Positions 33,261 through 46,192 of a DNA stretch of 64,000 bases are shown here, piece after piece. The DNA comes from Cladopsammia gracilis (lineage: Eukaryota > Cnidaria > Anthozoa > Scleractinia > Dendrophylliidae), in NCBI GenBank assembly GCA_022457155.1, contig JAJGOT010000733.1:223501-287500 (forward strand), given 5' to 3'. Position 1 is the first letter of the stretch. Each line of letters begins with the position of its first letter. The translations under genes and the position numbers were made by a program. The notes under the pieces are model-generated. The model was not told the origin of the DNA, ran no database searches, and saw only the letters and a list, made by a program, of their open reading frames with translations.

Positions 33261-34027
33261 TTCAATGATTCAAACGTTCGTTGAAAGGGAAATCCAGAAA
33301 ATTGTGTCCGGTATCCGCCGCCGCAAACATGAATGCACGAGGAAAGTTTGGAAGCCTTCAATTTTTATGGCGTGTTTTGGATTCAAAGATTGCCTTCTTG
33401 TCAAGAAGTTTTCAATTGGAATAAGGGTTAGTTCCAGAAACTCAGCTTCTGAAAATGTTTTCGACTTTATCTACTTACTTTGAAGTGTACAGTGAAGTCC
33501 GTACTCCCGGGGGGGGGGGGGGGGGGGGGTGCCGCTGGGACTCTGAGACCCTTAACCTATACTAGACCACTTTAGCTTCATTTTGCAACCCTATTCTAGA
33601 CTAAACACCGAAAAACCCCTACCCTATCCTAGACCTATTCCAGACTCGCTATTTTCCAGAAACTCGTTCACTATCACAGTTATTAGTTAACAGGGGTCAG
33701 TAAAAATGCTGTACTGCCCGCCGTACCGATTTTTAAATGCCATTTGCCAGTAAACCTTGTCTAGACTAAATTCTTAACGCAACTGGTCAGTTTCACGGAA
33801 AATGATACCCTATTTTAAATCAAAAATCTCTGATTACTATATCCTATGGCTCATTTTAGGCAAATCGAGATTTTTTTACACTTCTCACTATTTCTGTAAG
33901 TACTATTTTACGCGGGGACTCCAATGCTGCCTCCTCGGGATTTTGACCTCTGGGCCAAAAACCCTGCGGGGGCAATAATAGTTTCGAATATGCCGAACTC
34001 ACCTGCCATCAGAAATTTGAAATCTAA
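33260..34027 (-). repeat. Arm copy 4, outer part
   Basis: Matches 17940-18710 closely, including the G-run repeat at 33509-33530. It stops at TCTAA (34023-34027), where a 2.5-kb insertion separates it from the rest of the arm. Confidence 0.8.
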
Positions 34028-36359
34028 GTAAGGGTTAGACAATGAACGCGAGTGTTCTATGGGATATAGTGCCTCGAGCATAGATAGAAGGCCACGAGGG
34101 CGTAGCCCGAGTGGCACTTCTATCTAATGCGAGAGGCGCTATATCCCATAGGACACTAGCGTTCATTGTCTAACCGTCTTAGAAAATGGTCATCTCCGTG
34201 AAGAAATCATATTTTATGAGATTGTATTTATGAGCGTACTTTAATTGTCATTCACACTTGCAATTGGGAATCACGTTGTTATTTTGTTTTGGATGTCGCC
34301 GTGATATTGGTAGAATTTGACGAATAACAATGCTTTTCTTTCTTTGGAGCTTTGTTTATTCTTTGTTGTTTTGATGGCCATTTGTTCCGACTATGAGCCA
34401 GTATACAGAGCTCGAGGAACTTGAGGCTGTCCTTGCTACTCAAGAGTTACTTGCTTTTGAGCGGTGACATATCCGAGTGCTTGGGAGATTAATTCGATAA
34501 AAGTGAACGTTTCCAACAGCCTACCACAGTGAACGAAATTGCACTAAGAGACAGAATTCCAAAGCACGGTGAGACCAGTCTTTCGTTTAACTTTTCCTAA
34601 AAATTGTTAAGTCGAATTTGGTTTTGTTATTTTGGTAATTAATCTCTTGCTTAAGTTGTGTAAAACGAAAACTTCAAATAAAATTGTCATTGTTATAACT
34701 GCAAGTTGTTTTTATTTAAATTAGCAGCCTGTAATTCATTAGTATGCTCTATATACTCATTAGTATGCTCTATATAGAGCATACTAATTAGACTTTTAGA
34801 CAAAGGAAAACAAAAGAATTCATTAGTATGTTCTATATAGAGCTTACTAATGAGTAGTTATTTTACCCCACAATTTCCCTGGGCTTCAAAGCCCCCGCCT
34901 CTTTACATAATTGCCCCCGCAGGGTTTTGGCCCAGAGGCCAAAACCCGAGGAGGCACCCTAGCATTCCCCGGGTGTATACATACAAGGACAAAGAATATT
35001 TGTTGAAAAAGTAAGAAATGTGTTTGTAGTGGGCGAAGCATTCTCGATTTGACAAAACTAGGCGCGCATGGTGGTCTCGGGTAATATTTTAGCAAGCGCG
35101 CACGGTGGTGTCGGGTACTTGCAACCACGAGGTCGCGTTTCGTCACCTTCGAGCTTCGCCATCTTCTAGCAGCATCTTACGGGTGTGCGGAAAACTCAGA
35201 CCGGGAAAACTCAGACACAGCGGAAAACTCAGACCTCGCGAGATTACAAGAACTTTTCTTCCCAGAAACCTTGAAATAATATTAAAAAACTGATTGTTGG
35301 ACACATCGCATGCTTTGAAGTGCTAAAATAATATCAGCCTCGGAATTCATCTAAATTAACGCGTTTTGTTGCGATTCCTGAATGGCGCTCTCTTCAGGTG
35401 TTTGCTCAAGCATATTAAAAATATGCAACTTCGTCCAGACAAATCTGACCGCTTCTACACTCGCAAACACGGGAAATCCATTCTGTCTAGCACTATGGAT
35501 AACTATGAATGAATGCAACTGACTAAATTTGACTAAAATTTTCGCGACTCTTTTTTTTTAAGTTTTTCAGTGAAAAGTAACCGAAGTGCCGGCTGCTATT
35601 GTATTAAAACCATGTTTATAGTTTTTCCCTGTTTTATCGACAACGATGAACCGGGCAAGATAAATATCTCGTTGTTATCTTGTTATTTCAGTTGCCAATT
35701 AACAGGACGTGCATTCTGTCGACGACTAAATTACAGTTCAATTGTTCTGGCAGCATATTGAATCAAAGTAAATCTGCACTGGTGGGATGATTGCGTGACA
35801 ATAAAACATTTTACGCGAGGTGAAAAGAATTGATCATGAGTGAAGTTTATTTCTTTTGTAATTTCGTGGGGTCTGAGTTTTCCGCATACCCGCATCTTGC
35901 AGCATTTGAAGGTCTTGCATTTACGAGTTCGCGTTTAAGGTGAGTATTTTGCACTTCAGTGATTTCTTTGAATTCACAAGCATTCAACAGTACTGAATAA
36001 ATTTGGTTTGTCAGACACAAATCAGCAATGGGGTCGACAGACTCGATCCATTCCCAACAGATCGCAAATATCTCAGAACAGAATGATGAATCTCAACTCA
36101 AACGTTTGTAACACTGAAAATCAGAGTTGCATCGATATTGTCAGATCATTATATTGTCTACAAATACATTGTTGCAAGTTTGGTTATTGTTGAAATGGTT
36201 TCTGGTGACCTGTTTTTTTTTCCAAAAATTACACGAATTTAATAACATACAGTATGTTGCTGTTACACAGAATATAAATACAATACTATATGATTGTAAT
36301 AGATTTCATTGTCAAATTTACAGATAAATATGTCGACTATACTTACATGAATGTTAACC

Positions 36360-36392
<33 letters not shown>

Positions 36393-36427
36393 AGTCGTAT
36401 GCACAGTATTTATATTCAATATGCATC

Positions 36428-36459
<32 letters not shown>

Positions 36460-36555
36460 ATAGTGAGCACTATTTCTAGTTTAAGACAGTTTATGGGATA
36501 TAGAGCACACAAATACTGGGCACTGATTGGCTGAGTGGGTGTGACCATTTTCTAA
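34028..36555. mobile_element. 2.5-kb composite insertion in arm copy 4
   Basis: Absent from arms 1, 2, 3 and 5. Flanked by TCTAA at 34023-34027 and 36551-36555. Inside: a foldback at 34033-34175 (GGTTAGACAATGAACGC...GCGTTCATTGTCTAACC); the inverted pair CTTAGAAAATGGTCA (34178) and TGACCATTTTCTAA (right end), probably the true ends of the larger element; TATGCTCTATATAGAGCATA palindromes at 34740-34855; an element with ends GGAAAACTCAGACC/GGTCTGAGTTTTCC at about 35170-35912; and a foldback at 36400-36510 around CCCATAAAC/GTTTATGGG. One short frame, MSQYTELEELEAVLATQELL (34394 on), looks protein-like but is 25 codons long. No transposase identified. Confidence 0.7.
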
Positions 36556-36588
36556 CAAATGAGATTTTTACAAAACGCAAACAAATTA

Positions 36589-36936
36589 CAGCCATGCTCC
36601 GTCACGCGTGACCAGTATTTTTGAAAATTGAATGGAGTTTTCAAGATTACGCGTCGGTTTTGAAAATTCATTCCGAGATTCGGAATTCCCGTGAGAATTT
36701 TACCGCATTTTCGGAAACAAAGAGCAACAAAATATCATTTTGTTTGAAATGTTACATATCCGAACAATATTAGGTTTTTTTATGCGTGCAGCGAAGTTAT
36801 TTTCCGTTAATTCGTGACTTTCAAAGTGTTTTCCACAGAGATCTTCAAGGTTTCATTCAAATCTCGGACGTTACAAAGAAATATTCAAATGTTCATTTCA
36901 TTCTCTAGATTACTGGTCACGCGTGACGCATGGCTG
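36589..36936. mobile_element. TA-inserted miniature element (mariner-like), 348 bp
   Basis: Ends CAGCCATGCTCCGTCACGCG and CGCGTGACGCATGGCTG with inverted repeats of about 30 bp, flanked by TA (36587-36588 and 36937-36938). Arms 1-3 show the uninterrupted site ATTAAACCAC. Arm 5 has the same insertion at the same TA (50034-50035) but keeps only 50036-50150. Tc1/mariner affiliation is inferred from the TA target. Confidence 0.85.
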
Positions 36937-37817
36937 TAAACCACAAATTACGGAAGATCCCTCTGTTGAAATTACATGATACCAGTGTTAACATGCGAAT
37001 ACTTTTACGAGTTTACTGGAGACAAATGATGGACAAAATCTAACGACTAGATTTTCTGAAAATAAACGAAACCAAATATTGCAGGCTGATTTAAAATCCA
37101 CCGTGTTGCTATGGCAACACATAAAAGCACAACAAAAATATCAAAATATATAGCTTGTTGCTTAATCATATGCCTCACCAATTTAAGGCGCCCAGACGTT
37201 AGTAGTTTTAAAATGACAACGAATGACGCATAGGTACTGCGAAACTGTGTTCAGCCACCTTAACTTATTGTCCTTATTCATATGTTGGTACTGATTGCCT
37301 GTGGAGAGTCCTACATTGTCAACTGATCCATCTACAAGACGCCCTTGGTTTGATTTATTGCATTTTTAATATACAGTATCGATCTCTGCACAGATCAGAA
37401 ACCAGACATTGGGAACAAATTTAGAGGTTAACACCGACAAGGCGTCTCCAGATAATCAAAGGATAACAACCTTTTCAAATACAAATCCGATTTCGAGTTT
37501 ATTATTTTCCCACTAAATCACACTTCCTAAACGAACAACTAAATTAAAATGTTATTCGCCAGGACTTCAACTCCTGTCAATAATGGTACATGATATTTGA
37601 AGCTATAAAACCTACCTACGAAACCGATAATTGAGGATCCTACCAAAAAGTAGAGAAACGTTCTGAAAACTAGCACTACTTTGCAGTTTTAAAATGGGCC
37701 GCGTCACGCGAAAAGAGCCCGGACGACATGACACGCATGACCGGTGATTTCGAGTAATTTGCATTTAAATCAGCTGCTTAAATGGCGGAAGCCTTGCGGT
37801 ATGTGCATTCAAGGCGC

Positions 37818-38165
37818 ATTGAAAAACGAATTGCAACTAGGTCTAACTCTCTGACAACTTTTTATCATAAATGGAAGCCCTTAATAGACGCAAAGATCAT
37901 ACAAAAGTAAAGATTGCTCTGTAAGCGAACATTTTTCTCTTGACCCCGTACTTGCTCTTTATCCTTCTTTGTTTGCTGTGTATCTGTGTTTTTAGAACTA
38001 TAATATGTAATAAATAAGTATATCCAAATAGCTTGTTTTAAGTTGTAACCTTGTATTGTTAGTTGTTTTGTAACTTTTTTGTTTATTTATGTATTTTATA
38101 AATTGTAAAGAGTTGTTAACACTAATAAAGGGCAAAAAAAAAAAAAAAAAATGTAAAAAAAAAAA
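37818..38165 (+). mobile_element. Poly(A) retro-insertion with 17-bp target duplication
   Basis: ATGTGCATTCAAGGCGC occurs at 37801-37817 and again at 38166-38182, bracketing 348 bases that end in ACTAATAAAGGGC and two A-runs. Arms 1-3 and 5 lack it. A target duplication of this length, a poly(A) tail and a 5'-truncated body are the marks of LINE-machinery retroposition. The body is either a LINE 3' UTR or a copied mRNA 3' end; I recognise no coding sequence. Confidence 0.88.
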
Positions 38166-38803
38166 ATGTGCATTCAAGGCGCGATTTTTACGGTTTTAAC
38201 TTTTATTTCCGGACTTTTTTCACTTCCATCATATTATTTAGGGATTGAAGTGGGCAAAAAAGCTGGAAACTCAAAATCGAGAAAATATGTCGTCCGGGCC
38301 CTTTTCGCGTAACGCGGTCCAAATGTTAATAGCCTCACAGGCTTACCATCCGCTGTTTGTGTTGTGCGCAGTGCAACTGCAATGGCCGTATTGGCCACAC
38401 TAAAGGCGAAATTTAAGGCTCTTATAAAACTGATGAAAATAAAATAAAAACTCTCAAAATCACTGTCATGTTGTTTAACTTTCTTTTTCCTTGTTTATTT
38501 TGGTGATTTGTGGCTCGCGAAAGCGGTATTTTGAAAATAACGGTTGGACTAGCGAGTCTAGTGAGGCAAGGTTTATAAACCAACACGGCCATTACGGATG
38601 CACAGCACACCACACTAACAGAGGTTGGTAAGCCTGTGATAACCCCAATGAACCTGTGAGGAATTAAGTCTTTAACTTGAGGTTTAGTAAAGTTCTTCAT
38701 CCCGGAGTGCTTTCAAAAGTACTGACTTATTTCATTGAGAATTCGATCTGCAAGCTACAAAAGGAGAAAACTACACATCATTTAAGAAGTTAAAGAACAA
38801 ACT

Positions 38804-39110
38804 CACTGCAATTGAATATGGAAAATCGCCGACACGTTTTTTTAGCGCTTCGTGTCCGGAAACCCGAGAACAAATCAAATTAGCAAAATATAATAATCGC
38901 TTTGAGTTATAGCGTTTTAAAGCTGATTCGGACGTTCGAATTTAGACGTCGTAAAAAGTTCGACAATTCATTTTATTACCAAATGGTTTCCATATTTAGA
39001 TAGCCAGCTCTATAAGCTTTAATTTGATATCTGGGTTTAGGTATATTAAGTGTAATCTTAAGACGCTAGAGCTGTTATACTGGAGACACCCCCGAAGGTA
39101 CACTGTAACC
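38804..39110. mobile_element. Partial copy of the GGTTACAGTG TTAA element
   Basis: Matches the last 300 or so bases of the 23421-24135 element, with its right end intact (GAAGGTACACTGTAACC, then TTAA) but no left end. The 22 bases before it (38782-38803) are repeated exactly after it (39111-39132). Confidence 0.8.
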
Positions 39111-39200
39111 TTAAGAAGTTAAAGAACAAACTAAGAAGTTCTCTTCTCTAAATTGTCACACAAACGCAATGCTTATCAGTCAATAGCAGTCAGGAATATT

Positions 39201-39527
39201 TCAAGCAGAATATTCCATTTCGATCAACTTGTTCACCCCGTCAATCACAAACTGGACGAGTTGCACTTCCGAGTAACCGAGTCGGTACTTGTTGGAGAAA
39301 TCATAAATGGCACCAGAGGAGTCAGAATGCTCTCCATACAGACCTCGGACTTGCAGGTGGCGTTCCTTTGCCCATTCTTTTAGCCCTGCCTCTCCCATCT
39401 GGCCAACCACTTTCTGCAGCTGAATCAGCACTCCTCCTCTGAGGCCCGTGCCCAGATTGGTTGGACAGCACGTGATCATACCGAGGTGCTCTGTTATCTG
39501 AAAGGTACGGCCATCAATCTCCTTTTC
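39201..39527 (-). pseudogene. Kinase C-terminal fragment fused behind BTB, copy 4
   Basis: The last 106-108 residues of the kinase, open to the normal stop, in frame with the BTB fragment upstream but separated by TGA. It has one amino-acid change from the parent, YDISNK to YDFSNK, plus the synonymous changes seen in copy 2. Lacks the N-domain, so not an enzyme. Confidence 0.85.
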
Positions 39528-39864
39528 TCAGCGTTCCGTTAGCTGTTCCATCTGATATTCTCTGGCCAAGGATAGTAGGTAATAGCAGTTGTCTTCATTA
39601 ACTGATTTGGAAGTTGGATAGACAACAAACAACATCTCCTTTATTTCAGCTGCTTTTTTCCCCGGGAAGTGGTATTTCGCTTGAAGATTTTTCTTTAAAA
39701 TCTGAACAGAACATTTTTTCAAACACTGGTGACCACATGGACAAAGTACCCTTATGGACATGGAACTTTTTCTCTTCAACAACAAGAACAACATCGCTGA
39801 GGTGCCATGGCTCAGAGAAATCTGGCTCTGATCCTTTTCTTTGCATGACTTTCTCCTGCATGTA
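39528..39864 (-). pseudogene. BTB/POZ exon fragment, core copy 2, frameshifted
   Basis: Same exon as 20706-21038. An extra C in the CCCC run near 39660 (three C in copy 1) shifts the frame after EIPLPG: the first half is read as MYMQEKVMQRKGSEPDF... and the second half (AAEIKEMLFVVYPTSK... LTER) lies in another frame. It ends at TGA next to the kinase fragment. A non-functional sister copy. Confidence 0.8.
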
Positions 39865-42800
39865 CATGAAAACAAATCAATGAAAAATAATTAATTATAT
39901 ACATTTGTAAACTATAATAGTGAAACACTAGGATTTTTCTCACTGAGGAAAAATCATATCCTGACACAATATATATCAATAATTCATTTTATCTTCACAG
40001 TGAAGAATGCATATGTTTATTTTATTTTATTTTATTTTATTAGCTTTGCCAAATCAAGTACATATATATATACTAAAAAAACTGAAAGAGGCAGGGAATC
40101 CGCAACAGCATAGCCAATTACTGCAGGCCCAAGACTTACAGTGTAAGAGTTATTCAGTGGCGGATCCAGGGGGAGGGTCCGGGGGCTCCGGGGGGTCCGG
40201 ACCGCCCCTATCAGACCTGTGTCTCCCATGTGGTTCATAAAAATAATAGAATAAAATTGTTTTTAATACGTAGTTGTTTCACTTCCACCAATTGACTGAT
40301 TGTCAAGTTTTTGACTTAACAAACGCTTTACGACTCTCAGGAATGCCGGAAATGGCGTTTTAGAAGGTAAAATCGGAAAAAATTTCCGGGAACATGCGCC
40401 CGGACCCCCCCTTTCAGAAATTCCTGGATCCGCCCCTGTTATTAAAGGGGCAGTATCACAAGTTCCATGCGCGGCAATGTTCACTATTCTTGCACCAGAA
40501 TTTTGGACATATCACTGTTAAAAGTGATTTTTTCTTTCTTCCGGCTATCAAAATGGATTTTTGGATTCAACAAATACCTCCACTTCTCAACGGCTTTTTT
40601 GAATTTGCCAAATCAAACTTGAAAACATCGGCCCAGTTTTCAAGTTTCGCCCTCATGATACTGCCCCTTTAAAGTTGTCAAACAAGCTGAATGGGGTTGA
40701 TCTTTAATGAAAAGAACTTTGGGTCTTCCTCAGAAGTTCTCAGAAAATTATCCGAATCGTTCGTACATGTACAACCCAAAAATTGCCTAAAACTTCGTAA
40801 TTAGTATCATTTATATAATAAACAAAATCATGTACATACATAGCTGCTTGGAGATTTGAAATTATTTCTCTTCTCATGTTCAACTTGATATCTCACCAAT
40901 TTGCTGTGCTTATGTTGAACACTCAAAGAGAGGTTTCATAACTCTGTACATCTATGTATTATATTCTAAATATAAAAAATAACTGCATAAAAATATGATA
41001 ATTAAAAATAACTCAGCCAATGAATTATGTAAGGTCCCAATAAGTCATTTGCATGTGGTTGGACAGGTTTGCAGGCACTCATATAAACTACATGTACATT
41101 CAGACACTTTTCTTTTCTTGTGCATCGAGAAGACAAACTTACAGTGTACTTCGTCTGCAGTCCATTTCACCAGGCTGTTAATACGTTCACTCCCAGAGTC
41201 AATTATGGTGACATGTAATGTAGTTCTAACTAAACCTCTTCAGCAGTACTTTTGCATGGTTCCATTTGTTTTTCAATATTTATTTTGACAGAATGAAATT
41301 TGGGATATTTCTTGAATTTTGATTTTTGGCGCTCATGGGAGTTAAAGAGTTAAGGCTTTTTGAATGAGCCCCAACATCAATTATGGACATACAGTACAGT
41401 ATTAATCATTTAATCATAATTTTGATGCATTTTTTCCCTTTTTCATTGGACGAGAGCTCACCACACAAATAACTGCCTACAAATAATTTTGCTCATGCAC
41501 AAAAGGGTGGTTATAAAAACTATAATCAAAGCAACTGTAGTTATCAATTTTCTTCTTGAATTTAGTCCATCCATGAAAATTCAAATTTTGCAGCAAGCTA
41601 AATTATATATTAAAGTTTGTACATAGCAAAAACCTCAAGCTTGTGATCAACAAGTTACCTGTGTCCCTTTACTTGAACATACCGAGAACAAAAGCGAGAA
41701 GCTGAGTTTGGTGAGATTTTCAAAATTAACTGTATTGTACAGAGGCAGATCCAGGATTTTTCTAGGAGGGGTGTACCTCTAAGGAATGACATAACTGAAG
41801 GGTGATGTAAACAGAATACTAGTTATATTAGAAAGATGCGGGTCATCTCAGAGGAGGGGTGCGCACCCCCTGCACCCCTCCCCTAGATCCGCCCCTGTTG
41901 TACATGTATTACAAACATTGTCAAATCAAAAACTCTACTGAGTGTGTTGTCCTACGTACAGGAGTGTGACAGGAGTGTGACACAGGAGTGTGTTGTCCTA
42001 CAAATGACTCAGTCTAGAAAGTTGGTTTATCTTTACTATCTTAGAACAGCTTAGAATGAACACCAGTAAACCAGTGCCCAGAGATGTTGTAGGAGTCTCA
42101 GACCCTTGGCAAAACCACTTACATTCATGTTGTGGTAAAGTTTTGTTTTTGGAAAGCACTTCATAACATTTTTTAACTCTTAATCATCTTAATATATATG
42201 AGCTAAATAGATATTTGATAGCAATCTTTACGTACTCATACCTTAATAATAAGCTGCCAAATTATTTTAAAAATTATTTTACTATGAATGAAACCATTCA
42301 TAATTATGATACTCAATCAGCATCTAATATAATTATTTATTGATTACAAATGGACCAACTATGGGGACCAACAACAGGGGAGCACAAATTTGGAACAATC
42401 TGCCACAGAATTTGAAAACAATGAAAACCTATAATTCTTACAAGAAACGCACAATAGCCTATGTGTTTTAGATTCTTAAATTTATTATATTAATTATTGT
42501 ATTACTAGCATTTAAAGGAAAAAAACACGTAATTAATACACTTATAAGAAAAGAAAACACCCATCTGCAGATTATAAAATAAATCAAAAGTAATAAGGGG
42601 ATCTTCCTAGAAAAGCTCAGTAGAGCTTGCTAAGATCTTCTGTCATAATAATCGAATTATCTTTTCAAAGATAGTAGTCAAAATGTAATTCTTATAATGG
42701 GCAAAAATAAAATAAAATAAAATAAACATTAATTTCAAGCAAGCAAAACTATACAAAGCAGGTTTCTCTGTATGATGGCAGGGTATTGCCAACTGCTCAG

Positions 42801-45800
42801 AGGAGTTTGGATTTGAAAGTTCTACTCACATTGTGCACGGGGGGGGGGGGGGGGGGGGTGCTCTTGGGACTCTAAAACCCTTACCCTATACCAGACCATG
42901 TTCAGCTGATTAAACCAGACTTGCTATTTTTTAGAACTGTATCACCATTAAAGTCCAATATACCAAAACCATCTGTCAACAATGTTGCCGCGATGATTTT
43001 TTTTCCGTTTAGGAAAGGCTCTTTCTCTTTCGAGTTTCAATTTCTATTCTAGACTTAAGTCTTCATACCAATGATCATTTTCCCGGCAAATGATACCCTA
43101 TTCTAGACCAAAACTCTCTGATTTTCTATACCCTATATCCCAGACTAAACTGCTTGAAAACCATACCCTACACCTGTACCCGTATAGCTTTTATGACAGC
43201 ACATGTAGCGTCGATCCACGAAAGCGACAAGTTTTTTTTTAAATCCATTCATTCACACGTACGTACCTTCCAAGAGAGCACACTATTCCAGCAATTACCG
43301 TTGGGGTGGTGAGCCTAGCCTGAGATGCTCAAGATCCCTTACAAATCTCAACAAACAAATCTCATCAAAGTATTTGCCTTCGGACTGCCATTTTGAATTT
43401 CGAGTCTTTCTGCGCACGCTTAACCGGATGCTACCCAAAAACGGATCGAGGGCTCAGGAGACAAGACCAGCGAAAATAGGGCCTGATCCAGAATATATGT
43501 TATTTAACATACAGATTTAAAAAAAAAGTATATCCTGCAAGCCAATCTTATTCAAAGTCATTTGAATATTCATATTCTGTTTGAATTCGACAAATATTTA
43601 ACCAATATTCAGAATTTATATCATAATTTATGCACATCAAAGAATCCGGCACTTTTTTAGGGCTAAAAACTCATTTTAAAATGGTTAGCTTTTGTTTACT
43701 GTTATGGGTAGTGATATTGTATTCACTATAAGTTCCATGAAATAGGCTTATAAGAATCTATAATGCAAAAATCTGGGGATCTTCTTTGAAAAGCCCAACA
43801 GGGCTTGCTAAGATCTCCTGCCTTCGCGTATATAACTATGAATTGTAATTAGTGACTATATGTATTGTGATGGGCGAAATAAAGTATAAGTATAAGTAAG
43901 TAAGTATAAAAATAACTTTCAACTGGTTCAATTTTGGTTTATTTTCACGGCTTATCTGAATAGCGTGACGAATTGCGTGACACACTTAAAACCTTCATAA
44001 ATCGGAAGCAAACCATCGTTTAAACCTGAAACATTTTCTGAAAGATAATAACACTGCTATCCACACACCATGTTAGAAACAGCAGGGTGTATTACTTAAA
44101 TTTTATGACGTTATGTGCAAACCATTGTCGGGAGTCCGGGAGTCCGGGAGTCACGAAGCGCGAGCAACGAGCGCGAGAGGTACGCGAGGAGCGGGAAGGA
44201 AAAAAACATTAAGCGCATGTAGAACCATGTAGATTGTTCTGGCTTTTTGCCCTCCACACGCTCGCAAAAACTGACAGATAAATATCAGACATTCATACGA
44301 ATCTGCATAGAGAAGGCATCATGCTAAATATGAATTGGCTTCAAAACTTGAAAGAGCTTGTTAAACTTAGTAATCTATGCAATTTTTAGCTTTTTTCATG
44401 CAATATTTAACGAAATATGTGCTATCAAAAACTGCAAAATTGTTGGGTGGCAAAAGCGCTAATGAGCCATACATTTGTTGTATAATTTTGAGTTTTTAAT
44501 ACAGCATTGCATGAAGTGTATCTAGTAATCGGGCTCAAATGCTATGCCTCTCGATATTCAGAGTTGATTTTTTTTGTAGGTAGGTTAGAGAATGAGGCGC
44601 ATATGCTAATGAGGCAAAAATGGTAAACAAAGATTCCCTTATTGGTGGTTTGCCCCTCGGCCATGTTGTGGGTCGAAAACAATTCCAATCGTTTGCAAAA
44701 ATATAATTTTATTCCCAAAGGATGGAAATTTTATTTTTCTGACCCCCAACATAGCCGATACGTCACGGCGGCCATGTTGGTGCACACCTACAAAAGAATT
44801 TTAATGAACTTCTTTTGTTATGTGCACCAACATGGCCGCCATGGCCTTTGTCATTTGAGTCCCACAGGACCTTGGCATTTCCCATGGTAGACCATCCCGC
44901 GGTGCATCACACTTGGGTTTAGTATACCGTGTTAACCAGCGGTTATACGCGATTTACGATTTACCAAGTTAAAAAAGTATCACGCAATTCAGTGAATCGC
45001 TTTTCTTTTGCGGTTACGCGTTGGTGTCAAATGGAGCATCGTGATTGGCTCTTGTACCCTGGGCCTCAAAACACCATTTCAACTTATCACGTTAAATGTC
45101 TTGGGCGCTTCGTGTGATATTTTTTATGTATCCATGGATATTCACCACGGGAAATTTACCTCGGGAAATGTCGGTCACACTCACTAAATGCTGTTTGCCG
45201 TGGTGAAAAGGTCATTTACCAAGGTAAATTAAAAGTGCCTCGTGTAAACGCACTTATAAGCTGTCAATTACTATCAACTTTTTTGCCGGCCGATGCACGT
45301 GCTTTTTAGACGGTGTCTGTTTTCTCATTGGTCATGTGCCTTCTCAAGCTGAAATTTTAGTTGCTCCGCTTGATCGTTCCTGGAAGAAGACACTTTCAGC
45401 AAAAATATATCAGAGACGTTCAACAGCGTTACCTTTATTTTGAGTACGAAGTGGCCACCCGTCAATGCAAACATGAACGAATTATTTACAATAAAAAATA
45501 TACCGAAGCCTTACAACATGCAAGAAAAATGCTGTGAGGTATAAAGGCTACTTGCTGAACACTGAACAAAGATGGCCGCTACAAAGAGTGAACGTGAAAG
45601 AGAGGGAAAATAATGGTAATCAGGCCTCCCTCGGTACATTAGTCTCCAGTTTCCCATCACAAGAAAACAGTTGTACAGTACACTTAAAATAGTTTTGTGC
45701 ATTGAAATACAAAATTGTTTGTACACATAACATTTTGTGTTCAGAAGACATAACTGACAGAAATACTGAAAAATGACACTTGCGCGTTAAGAAATTATGT

Positions 45801-46078
45801 TATTTGTGTTCTGAGATATTATATTTGTACACTGAGAAATGAAAGGTTAATTTCTTACGACTTGCAAAGCTGAGTATTGCGAGACCGAAAAACATAAAAA
45901 TGACCGGTTGCTCGTCGTGTCAAAATTCGGAGAATGGTACCGCTTAGGGTGAGAAAGTCTAAATGACGACAGTCACTGTTAGAATTATCGAGAATTTTGG
46001 TGTCAGTTCATGGGGGAGTTTCCCTCCTCCCCGGGCCCCGGGGGGCGGGGGTAACTGCACGTTTAGTTTGTGTGACTA

Positions 46079-46192
46079 TAGCCTGCGAACAGGCCTCCTT
46101 GTGGGGGTATGACGAAAGTAGCCTGCGAATACAGCCGCCTCTCATCGCTCCCGGCCGCCCTATATCCCACCAGAGAGCCTGTTCACAGGCTA
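46079..46192. mobile_element. 114-bp TAGCCTG element with 9-bp target duplication
   Basis: Ends TAGCCTGCGAACAGGC and GCCTGTTCACAGGCTA. GTGTGACTA is duplicated at 46070-46078 and 46193-46201. The uninterrupted site GTGTGACTACCTTTT is seen in core copy 1 (about 28530) and, inverted, near 60158, so the insertion is proven by two empty sites. A related member lies at 9271-9398. Confidence 0.9.

Larger units (their letters stand above)
36556..39527 (-). repeat. Arm copy 4, inner part with three insertions
   Basis: Continues arm 4 to the kinase tail and the junction with core copy 2. It carries the TA element (36589-36936), the retro-insertion (37818-38165) and the element fragment (38804-39110), none of which is in arms 1-3. 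Confidence 0.85.
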
